Shown one piece after another: positions 1 to 5,700 of a stretch of DNA of 14,699 bases. Both the position numbers and the translations under genes were made by a program. The notes below the pieces were generated by a model. It did not search any database. It was not told where the DNA came from and saw only the letters and a list, made by a program, of their open reading frames with translations. This DNA is from Mucilaginibacter sp. (GTDB lineage Bacteria; Bacteroidota; Bacteroidia; Sphingobacteriales; Sphingobacteriaceae): NCBI GenBank assembly GCA_019235595.1, contig JAFAKI010000389.1, positions 1-14,699 of the forward strand, given 5' to 3'. The stretch's first letter is position 1, and each line of letters starts with the position of its first letter.

Positions 1-440
1 AAGTGTATATGTTGGTAAGACGCGACGAGTTTCGTGCCTCAAAGGCAATGATGCACCGCGTATTGAATACGCATAATATCGAAGTGATTTACAATACTGA
101 GGCCAAAGAGATTGTTGGCGATGGACAGGTTGTTACCGGTGTTAAAACGCTCAATAATAAAACCAACGAAGAGAAGACTTTGGATGTAACCGGCTTCTTT
201 GTAGCTATTGGTCACCACCCAAATACTGAGATATTCAAAGGTTGGATTGATATGGATGAAACCGGATATATCAAAACGGAACCGGGATCAACCAGGACAA
301 ACATCGAAGGCGTTTTTGCCTGCGGCGACGCCCAGGATCATGTTTATCGCCAGGCTGTTACCGCTGCCGGAACAGGTTGTATGGCCGCCATTGATGCGGA
401 ACGGTATCTGGCATCAAAAGAGCATGAGGTGACGGCATAG
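1..440 (+). CDS. trxB: Thioredoxin reductase, C-terminal part (5' end outside window)
   Basis: This is the last ~146 codons of an NADPH-dependent flavoprotein that reduces thioredoxin in the cytoplasm. The reading frame is open to the left edge, so the gene starts upstream; the GTG at position 3 is an internal Val codon. Visible are the end of the NADPH domain (VRRDEFRASKAM, then a strand ending in FFVAIGHHPNT) and the C-terminal FAD-binding signature FACGDAQDHVYRQAVTAAG followed by GCMAAIDAERYL. That GDxxD...YRQ...AxGxGxxAA pattern is typical of thioredoxin reductases and separates them from other two-dinucleotide-fold enzymes. The redox-active CxxC lies in the missing part, so activity cannot be judged from this window. 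A related ferredoxin/flavodoxin-type reductase is possible but less likely. Confidence 0.9.
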   Translation, partial: VYMLVRRDEFRASKAMMHRVLNTHNIEVIYNTEAKEIVGDGQVVTGVKTLNNKTNEEKTLDVTGFFVAIGHHPNTEIFKGWIDMDETGYIKTEPGSTRTNIEGVFACGDAQDHVYRQAVTAAGTGCMAAIDAERYLASKEHEVTA

Positions 441-520
441 CAGTGATCAGTTAATCGGTTATCAGTTAACCAGGAAGTACTGATAACTAGTCACCGGTTA
501 ACTGATTAACTAATCGCTAT
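441..520. repeat. Degenerate ~8-bp repeats in inverted arrangement, two competing hairpins
   Basis: Directly after the trxB stop, the sequence is built from variants of AGTTAATC/GGTTATC on the left and of GGTTAACT/GATTAACT on the right. The left half (443-471) is roughly the reverse complement of the right half (496-518). The longest exact pair is 461-471 with 496-506 (11 bp, loop 24). A second exact pair, 458-466 with 479-487 (9 bp, loop 12), shares bases with the first, so the two hairpins exclude each other. There is no T-run after either stem, so a simple intrinsic terminator for trxB is not supported, although some 3'-end role is possible. Similar arrangements occur at 746-945 and 3341-3414. 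Confidence 0.7.
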
Positions 521-571
521 TTCAAACAAAAAATACGTATTATTGATTATCAGTACATAAATCATAATACC

Positions 572-703
572 ATGGGAAAAGGCGATCAAAAATCAAGAAA
601 AGGGAAAATTGCAATTGGTTCATTCGGTAAAAGCCGGCCACACAAACTTAAAAAGAAGGTAGAGAAAGCAGAAGTGGCAGAAACCAAGCCCGCAAAGAAA
701 TAA
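572..703 (+). CDS. 30S ribosomal protein bTHX (43 residues)
   Basis: A short gene encoding MGKGDQKSRKGKIAIGSFGK and then a Lys-rich tail (RPHKLKKKVEKAEV...PAKK). The N-terminal pattern MGKGDxKSRKGKIxxGxxGKxRP is that of the Thx family of small basic ribosomal proteins, which fill a cavity at the top of the 30S head in Thermus and are widespread in Bacteroidota as an extended version. The protein is strongly basic at the start, with an Ala/Glu/Lys-rich end. It has its own spacer on both sides and a clear terminator 5 bases after the stop, so it looks monocistronic. No Shine-Dalgarno sequence is visible, as is usual in this phylum. The identification rests on the motif and length. Confidence 0.9.
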   Translation: MGKGDQKSRKGKIAIGSFGKSRPHKLKKKVEKAEVAETKPAKK

Positions 704-707
704 TCGG

Positions 708-741
708 AGCCATTCGTGTAAAAGCGAATGGCTTTTTGTTT
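708..741 (+). terminator. Rho-independent terminator of the bTHX gene
   Basis: A 9-bp perfect stem (708-716 AGCCATTCG with 725-733 CGAATGGCT) closes an 8-base loop. It runs into a T-rich tract (733-737 TTTTT, then GTTTG). It begins 5 bases after the bTHX stop codon. Confidence 0.88.
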
Positions 742-745
742 GTTA

Positions 746-799
746 GTTGAAGATGTTATAGATGTTAAAGAGGTTATAGAGATTATAGTGGTTGGGTAT
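746..799 (+). repeat. Six degenerate 9-bp tandem repeats, left arm (consensus GTTATAGAG)
   Basis: Read in exact steps of nine from 746: GTTGAAGAT, GTTATAGAT, GTTAAAGAG, GTTATAGAG, ATTATAGTG, GTTGGGTAT. The first three bases and the TAGAG-like end are kept while the middle varies. The same unit recurs in the opposite orientation at 883-945, so the two arms can pair in several registers across an 83-base unrelated middle (800-882). The run starts only a few bases after the bTHX terminator. The right-hand part of this gene-free stretch (955-1029) should hold the GH20 promoter and leader, but no convincing Bacteroidota promoter motif is visible there. Confidence 0.8.
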
Positions 800-882
800 C
801 TGAGTTTTCTTGACGGTTATTACAAGGATCTCGTCCATACAAGATAAATTGTCCAATTCTGTAATTCTTTCAGCACTTACTA

Positions 883-945
883 CTTCCTAACCTCTACAAC
901 GTCTATAACCTTTATAACTTCTACAACCACTACAACCAATCCAAC
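883..945 (-). repeat. Seven degenerate 9-bp tandem repeats, right arm (inverted copy)
   Basis: Read in steps of nine from 883: CTTCCTAAC, CTCTACAAC, GTCTATAAC, CTTTATAAC, TTCTACAAC, CACTACAAC, CAATCCAAC. Every unit ends in AAC; reverse-complemented they begin with GTT and match the left-arm consensus GTTRTAGAG. An exact 9-base pair between the arms is TAGTGGTTG (786-794) with CAACCACTA (924-932). The array ends about 85 bases upstream of the GH20 start. It could be a structured leader, a transcription boundary or a neutral repeat; the sequence alone does not decide. Confidence 0.8.
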
Positions 946-1029
946 TATATCCACTTTTTTACATGTATTACTAACAGTATAATACAAAATATTTTATCTT
1001 CACCGCCTTATAATTCCGTATAAGTAATT

Positions 1030-3336
1030 ATGTATAAAAATATTGCGCTGTCTATCTCAATTCTTTTGATTTGTTTCGGCTTAAATGCCAATGCCCAGGA
1101 CTCTGATCCTTATATGGGCATAGTTCCGGCCCCGGTTTCTGTTAAAAAAGCTTCAGGTGAGTTTATACTAAGCCAGCAGACCGCTATACTAACTGACAGC
1201 CTGAATAATAAAGGAGTAAACTTTTTTACTGAATATCTGCACGGCAAACTGAACCTTCGTAATGAAGCAAAATTAAACTCAGGCGAAAGTGTAGCCAACA
1301 GCATTGTTTTTACAGAAAAAGGTACAGAAGGCTTGCCTGATCAGGGTTATCGTCTAACAATCACTCCCCAACAGATCATCGTTGCTGGTAAAGGCGCAGG
1401 CCTGTTTTATGCGATACAAACCTTGTTGCAATTGATTCCTGTTGATCATCGCGCAACGATTAAATTACCTTGTGCACAGATCGAAGATTATCCTCGTTTT
1501 GGGTACAGAGGATTTATGCTGGATGTATGTCGCCATTTTTTCTCTGTTGAATTTGTTAAAAAGACCATCGATATGATGGCTTATTATAAACTGAATAATT
1601 TTCACTGGCATTTAACCGACGACCAGGGATGGCGCATCGAGATAAAAAAATATCCTCGTTTAACTGAAATCGGCAGCCAGCGTGCCCAAACAGTGATTGG
1701 CAATTACCACCACCGTACACCACAGCAGTTTGATAATACGCCACATGGAGGTTACTATACACAAGATCAAATACGTGAAGTAGTAAAATACGCAGCCGAC
1801 AGATATATTAATGTTGTTCCTGAAATTGAAATGCCGGGCCACTCGATGGCTGCACTGGCTGCTTATCCGGAATTGAGCTGCGACCCAAGCAAACCTTACA
1901 AAGTTTACGAAACATGGGGGGTAGTTAAAGATGTGTATTGCCCATCAGATAAGACTTTTGATTTTTTGCAGGATGTATTGATTGAAGTGATGGAACTCTT
2001 CCCGAGTAAATACATCCACATTGGTGGTGATGAGGTGCCAAAAGATGCCTGGAAAAACTCAGTTTTCTGCCAAAAGCTAATCAAAAAATTAAAACTGAAG
2101 AATGAAGAAGAATTGCAAAGCTATTTCATTCAACGTATTGAGAAATTTGTAAACTCAAAAGGCCGTAGCATTATCGGTTGGGACGAGATATTGGAAGGCG
2201 GTTTATCACCCAACGCTACCGTAATGAGCTGGCGTGGTGAAGAAGGCGGTATCGCCGCCGCACGACAAAGCCACAATGTAATCATGACGCCAAGCAGCGG
2301 TGGTTTATATCTGGATCATGCGCAAAGCCGTGTGAGCGAGCCATTAAGCATCGGCGGCTATACGCCGCTATCAGCTACGTACAGCTACAACCCAACACCT
2401 GCGGTTTTAACACCCGACCAACAGAAATTCATTATGGGTGTACAAGCTAATCTGTGGACTGAATATATCGCAACCGAACCAAAATTGGAGTATATGCTGT
2501 ATCCGCGCCTGCTGGCATTGTCAGAAGTAGCCTGGACACCATTAGCTAACAAGAACTTCAAAGATTTCTCCGAAGTTCGTTTGCCTGGTCAGTTGGCTTA
2601 TCTGGATAAGAACAACTATAACTATCGCGTGCCGTCAGCAATCGGTACGCAGCAGGATACCATCATGTTTGGCGGTGCATTAAATGTTGCATTGAAGTCA
2701 CCTGTAGCCGGGGCAAAAGTATACTATACTATTGACGGCTATACTCCCCGCGAAACTGACATAGAATATCACAATCCGACTGCCTACAATGTGCCCCAGG
2801 ATCAATACCGCGAACTGAAAACGATTGTGATCACCCCGACTGGAAAAACCAGCCAGGCAACACATACAATGGTCTATAACAAGGCGCCGCTGGCACCAGT
2901 AGCTTACCAGGGAAATTCACAAGGTTTAAAATATCAGTACGTACAGGGTACTTTCGATAATACCAACGATTTGTCAAAAGCAGCAGTGATTGATAGTGGT
3001 ATCGCTAAAAGCTTTAACCCTGCCATCCTGAAAAAGAATAATCCGGGCTTTGGCGTAATATATAACGGTTATATACGTATTGATGCTGATGGTCTTTACC
3101 AGTTTTCTACGCGCTCGGATGATGGGTCAGTGCTGGCAATTGATGACCAGCCGATAGTAAACAATGATGGCAAACACCCGGTAGCCGAACAAGGCGGCGC
3201 CGTAGCATTACAGAAAGGTTATCATAAATTTACGCTGAAATATTTCGATATTGGCTCGGTGAGTGCGTTGAAAGTGTATATGACCATACCAGGTAAACCT
3301 AAAGGTGAATTGTCGCCTGATGCATTGTATAATTAA
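1030..3336 (+). CDS. Secreted GH20 beta-N-acetylhexosaminidase with C-terminal PA14 domain
   Basis: This enzyme removes terminal GlcNAc or GalNAc residues from glycans or chito-oligosaccharides by substrate-assisted catalysis, probably in the periplasm. Residues 1-22 form a type I signal peptide (cleavage likely ANA|QDSD; the Cys at 15 lacks a proper lipobox). Residues ~28-150 look like the GH20b N-terminal domain and ~155-505 like the catalytic barrel. Seen in the barrel are HWH at 192-194 with D197, the MPGH motif at 268-271 and the catalytic pair Asp334-Glu335 in HIGGDEV. After the barrel come a chitobiase-type C-terminal segment (YYTIDGYTPR) and, from ~640 to the end, a PA14-like domain with the hallmark TRSDDGSVLAIDD (SDDGS at 696-700) and GYHKFTLKYFD. 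All key catalytic residues are present. The gene stands alone or is followed by the lipoprotein gene 81 bases downstream. Confidence 0.95.
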   Translation: MYKNIALSISILLICFGLNANAQDSDPYMGIVPAPVSVKKASGEFILSQQTAILTDSLNNKGVNFFTEYLHGKLNLRNEAKLNSGESVANSIVFTEKGTEGLPDQGYRLTITPQQIIVAGKGAGLFYAIQTLLQLIPVDHRATIKLPCAQIEDYPRFGYRGFMLDVCRHFFSVEFVKKTIDMMAYYKLNNFHWHLTDDQGWRIEIKKYPRLTEIGSQRAQTVIGNYHHRTPQQFDNTPHGGYYTQDQIREVVKYAADRYINVVPEIEMPGHSMAALAAYPELSCDPSKPYKVYETWGVVKDVYCPSDKTFDFLQDVLIEVMELFPSKYIHIGGDEVPKDAWKNSVFCQKLIKKLKLKNEEELQSYFIQRIEKFVNSKGRSIIGWDEILEGGLSPNATVMSWRGEEGGIAAARQSHNVIMTPSSGGLYLDHAQSRVSEPLSIGGYTPLSATYSYNPTPAVLTPDQQKFIMGVQANLWTEYIATEPKLEYMLYPRLLALSEVAWTPLANKNFKDFSEVRLPGQLAYLDKNNYNYRVPSAIGTQQDTIMFGGALNVALKSPVAGAKVYYTIDGYTPRETDIEYHNPTAYNVPQDQYRELKTIVITPTGKTSQATHTMVYNKAPLAPVAYQGNSQGLKYQYVQGTFDNTNDLSKAAVIDSGIAKSFNPAILKKNNPGFGVIYNGYIRIDADGLYQFSTRSDDGSVLAIDDQPIVNNDGKHPVAEQGGAVALQKGYHKFTLKYFDIGSVSALKVYMTIPGKPKGELSPDALYN

Positions 3337-3340
3337 TTAG

Positions 3341-3414
3341 CGACTTAGTGAGTTAGTGAATGATTGATTAAAAAGACTCACTAACTCACTGATTCACTAA
3401 TTCACTAAATGATT
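3341..3414. repeat. 8-bp tandem repeats in inverted arrangement, 13-bp perfect hairpin
   Basis: The right half reads in exact steps of eight from 3375: GACTCACT, AACTCACT, GATTCACT, AATTCACT, then the decayed AAATGATT. The left half has the opposite orientation (AGTGAGTT, AGTGAATG, ATTGATTA from 3347). The longest exact stem is 3347-3359 with 3378-3390 (13 bp, 18-base loop). The block fills nearly the whole spacer between the GH20 stop (3336) and the lipoprotein start (3418). No U-run follows the stem. It may influence 3'-end formation of the GH20 transcript or translation of the next gene. Confidence 0.78.
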
Positions 3415-3417
3415 TGA

Positions 3418-4224
3418 ATGAAACAGGGGTTTTATTTATTCGCATTGATTGGATGTCTTCTAACGGCATCAGCTTGTAACCAGGAAGAAAAGAAAGCTTC
3501 AGCACCAGTTGCTCCCGCAAAGAGACCGGAATTTGTTGACCCGTTTCGCTTTCATAAACTGATCGAGGTTTCACCCGGTCAGGATTACGATGTGTTAAGC
3601 TGGGGCAGGGGATCGGCTACCAAAGGCGCATTCCTGATATTGCACTCAGATTCATCAGCGCAAAAATTCACAACCACTACCGGTGATTTGGATGGCAGTA
3701 TAATTGACGTGTACAATTCAGATATGGATCTTGATGGCAACCCCGAGATACTGATACAAGCTAAATCAAAGGACACTACCAAATACGCTACTATTTATGC
3801 CTATGAGTTTAACAACGGCAAGGCCAATAAGCTTGATTTTCCAAAACTAACCAGCTCGCAACGTAAAGGTTATCATGGGGATGATAATTTCTACATTAAA
3901 GAAGGGAAGTTTATGCGTGAGTTTCCGATTTATGACGGGAGTGGTAAAGACGCCAAGCCGACCGGCCAAAAGCGAATACTGGAATACGGCTTACGCGGAA
4001 ACAACTTCACTGTAAAGCAATTGAGCACCGATTCAACGGATAATAAAACAACTACCACCAAATCAACTGCCACAACCGTTCCTGCAAAATCATCTTCAAA
4101 ATCTGATAAGAAAGAGGCTACTTCAAAGAAAAAATCGAAGAAACACACTCCTGAGAAGAAAACTAATAAAAAGAAGAAAAAGCATCACAAGAAGCAACAA
4201 GAGACTGACGATTCAGACAATTAA
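3418..4224 (+). CDS. Lipoprotein with PliI-like (I-type lysozyme inhibitor) domain and Lys-rich tail
   Basis: A 268-residue exported lipoprotein. The signal peptide ends at TASAC, making Cys20 the likely lipidated residue; it is followed by NQEEKK, an acidic patch like the surface-export signal of Bacteroidota lipoproteins. Cys13 (LIGC) also fits a lipobox but would leave a very short hydrophobic core. The folded part (~40-205) contains NSDMDLDGNPEILIQ (D102, D104, D106, E110) and then GYHGDDNFYIKEG, REFPIYDGSG (168-177) and DAKPTGQKRILEYGL. These resemble the conserved strands of PliI-family inhibitors of I-type lysozyme. From ~215 the protein is a Thr/Ser linker and then a dense run of lysines ending in acidic ETDDSDN. 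Family assignment is by motif memory and moderately sure; the lipoprotein nature is firmer. The 3' end overlaps the convergent DUF72 gene by 12 bases. Confidence 0.72.
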   Translation: MKQGFYLFALIGCLLTASACNQEEKKASAPVAPAKRPEFVDPFRFHKLIEVSPGQDYDVLSWGRGSATKGAFLILHSDSSAQKFTTTTGDLDGSIIDVYNSDMDLDGNPEILIQAKSKDTTKYATIYAYEFNNGKANKLDFPKLTSSQRKGYHGDDNFYIKEGKFMREFPIYDGSGKDAKPTGQKRILEYGLRGNNFTVKQLSTDSTDNKTTTTKSTATTVPAKSSSKSDKKEATSKKKSKKHTPEKKTNKKKKKHHKKQQETDDSDN

Positions 4225-4932
4225 TGAGATCATATCTTCGGCATTTCTTACGCCGGTTGCATCAAAGTCATTGTTGAAATAGAACCATCCTGTTTTAATC
4301 TGGTGATTGTTTTTGACAGAGCTAACTACTCTTTGCAAAAACTCTTTTGAATAAGGTGAGCGGTAAAGATTTGGCACACCATGAAAACGATAGTACACGT
4401 TTGAGGTATTTATAATCACATCATCAGGCAATGTTGGGTGGCTCATTCCACAGAATGTGATTTTGTGCTCGGCCAGTGCTTTGTAAACATCCTCTCTCCA
4501 CCATGTTTCATGACGAAATTCCACCACATTGTTGAATGATGGATTCAAGCTGTTGATGATACGTTCTAAACGTTCATCATCATAGGCCAAACGAGGAGGA
4601 AGTTGAAATAATACCGGCCCTAGTTTTTCCTGCAAGCCGTTGTTAATAGTTTCGTAAAAATCCGTGATCATTCGTGCGGAATCATGAAATTGCTTATAGT
4701 GCGTAATCGCTTTGGGAGCTTTTACCGAGAAACGGAACTGCTCAGGGCATTTCTGATACCACCCTTGAAGAAATGACAATTGGGGAAAGCGATAGAAAGT
4801 AACGTTCAGCTCGACCGTGTCAAAAAAATTGGTGTAGTAATCGAACCAGTTTCTCATCGCCAGTTTTTCCGGATAAAATCTGCCCCGCCAATCTTTATAA
4901 TGAAAACCCGAACAACCAATATGCCATTTCAT
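4213..4932 (-). CDS. DUF72 (YecE-like) family protein
   Basis: A 239-residue cytoplasmic protein with a TIM-barrel-like fold of unsettled function. Family motifs appear in order: HIGCSGFHYKDWRGRFYPE near the N-terminus, VELNVTFYRFP, FSVKAPKAITHYK, LGPVLFQLPPRL, VVEFRHETWW, YYRFHG, and the C-terminal WFYFNND. All typical conserved aromatic, Arg and His positions are present and the length is usual, so the gene looks intact. It is the second gene of a minus-strand pair, 43 bases after the CDP-alcohol phosphatidyltransferase. Its stop lies inside the end of the convergent lipoprotein gene. The family is sometimes linked to nucleic-acid or metal-related activity, but no reaction can be assigned from this sequence. 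Confidence 0.93.
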   Translation of the reverse strand: MKWHIGCSGFHYKDWRGRFYPEKLAMRNWFDYYTNFFDTVELNVTFYRFPQLSFLQGWYQKCPEQFRFSVKAPKAITHYKQFHDSARMITDFYETINNGLQEKLGPVLFQLPPRLAYDDERLERIINSLNPSFNNVVEFRHETWWREDVYKALAEHKITFCGMSHPTLPDDVIINTSNVYYRFHGVPNLYRSPYSKEFLQRVVSSVKNNHQIKTGWFYFNNDFDATGVRNAEDMISLIV

Positions 4933-4955
4933 ACTTATCTATACGATAAATAAGT
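4933..4955. promoter_or_regulatory. Imperfect 23-bp palindrome just upstream of the DUF72 start
   Basis: ACTTAT and ATAAGT form the outer arms, with CTAT/ATAA inside around a central ACG. Nine of ten arm positions pair, with a single C/A mismatch. It touches the DUF72 start codon in the 43-base gap of the minus-strand pair. It could be an operator or an mRNA hairpin over the initiation region, but a chance AT-rich palindrome is also possible. Confidence 0.3.
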
Positions 4956-4975
4956 TTTACAGGCCGTCGATTGTT

Positions 4976-5578
4976 TTAGCCATTAAATAGCTTATGCCTC
5001 TTAATGCTTTTTCCGTTTCTTATCAACACGGCATGGTAAACTGAAGGGACGTCATTAGTCCAGTTTTTGATGATTAGAAATATACCGATGATTTCGATAC
5101 GGGTGATTATTCCCATGTAAATACAAATATTAAATAATATCACCGAATGGCTTACCGCTATGATTTGTATTAAAGTTGCGAATAATACAAGCGTCCAGAG
5201 TTTAGATGAAATCGCGTGGGTAGCAACTTCCTTTCTGAATTTCATAAAGCTGATGATATAACAAGCTGCATCGAGGCCTATAAGAATAAGTATTTGAATC
5301 AGGTTAATTTTAAAAAACTCTGGAGCGATAATATAGCATGATGCTACAACCGCAAGCCAAAAGAACTGGTCGACAGCGGAATCCATCCTTCTCATTTTTG
5401 GAGTTGAAATACCCAACCTTCGGGCAATTATTCCGTCGAAAATATCGGATATTAAACCCAATGCGATCAGCGTTATAATGACGGCTCTGAAATAAGCGGG
5501 CTGTAATAAACTTAAGCCGATAATGATCGCTCCCAAAACGATTCTTGAATAGATGAGTAATATGGGAAGTCGTTTCAT
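4976..5578 (-). CDS. CDP-alcohol phosphatidyltransferase family membrane protein
   Basis: A 200-residue integral membrane enzyme of the family that transfers a phosphatidyl or related group from a CDP-alcohol to a second alcohol in phospholipid synthesis. The signature Dx2DGx2AR...Gx3Dx3D is present as D45, D48, G49, A52, R53, D66 and D70 (SDIFDGIIARR, then RRMDSAVD). All four metal-binding aspartates are kept. The second glycine, four residues before D66, is replaced by Met62. Several hydrophobic helices (about 5-25, 30-46, 72-90, 92-112 and 120-170) fit the usual membrane layout. The acceptor alcohol cannot be told from sequence; PgsA-like or another polar-head enzyme are options. It is the first gene of a minus-strand pair with DUF72 and shares a divergent spacer with the BatA gene. 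Confidence 0.88.
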   Translation of the reverse strand: MKRLPILLIYSRIVLGAIIIGLSLLQPAYFRAVIITLIALGLISDIFDGIIARRLGISTPKMRRMDSAVDQFFWLAVVASCYIIAPEFFKINLIQILILIGLDAACYIISFMKFRKEVATHAISSKLWTLVLFATLIQIIAVSHSVILFNICIYMGIITRIEIIGIFLIIKNWTNDVPSVYHAVLIRNGKSIKRHKLFNG

Positions 5579-5644
5579 TATGCGATAAGGTTTTTAAGTT
5601 AAACTTTTGCTAGATAAAGTATTAAATGGTTAATCCGCAAGATC

Positions 5645-5700
5645 GCACATTTGCGCATAAATTTGCACATTTGTAATCAGCACATTCGCACATCTGTAAT
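5645..5700 (+). repeat. GCACATTTG-type short repeats immediately upstream of the BatA gene
   Basis: Variants of one short unit recur: GCACATTTG (5645), GCATAAATTTG (5655), GCACATTTGTAATCA (5665), GCACATTC (5680) and GCACATCTGTAATG (5688). The last one contains the start codon of the BatA gene. The repeats are all in one orientation, unlike the inverted arrays at 441-520, 746-945 and 3341-3414. Because they hold no in-frame stop, they create an artificial 16-residue N-terminal extension from a TTG at 5651. Confidence 0.6.

Noticed and set aside
746..945. 9-bp repeats as a CRISPR array or as coding repeats
   Set aside because: Units are far too short and adjacent without spacers for CRISPR. 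The left arm is open in one frame for a while but has no start codon and no continuation into the right arm.
1030..1098. GH20 enzyme as a lipoprotein through Cys15
   Set aside because: The residues before it (LLI) do not fit a lipobox, and a good type I cleavage site ANA|Q follows.
3454..3456. Cys13 (LIGC) as the lipidated cysteine of the lipoprotein
   Set aside because: It would leave a very short hydrophobic region, while Cys20 is followed by the acidic patch expected after the lipid anchor.
5651..5698. Longer N-terminus for the BatA protein starting at TTG 5651
   Set aside because: The 16 extra codons are made of short DNA repeats, and family members begin like the sequence from ATG 5699.
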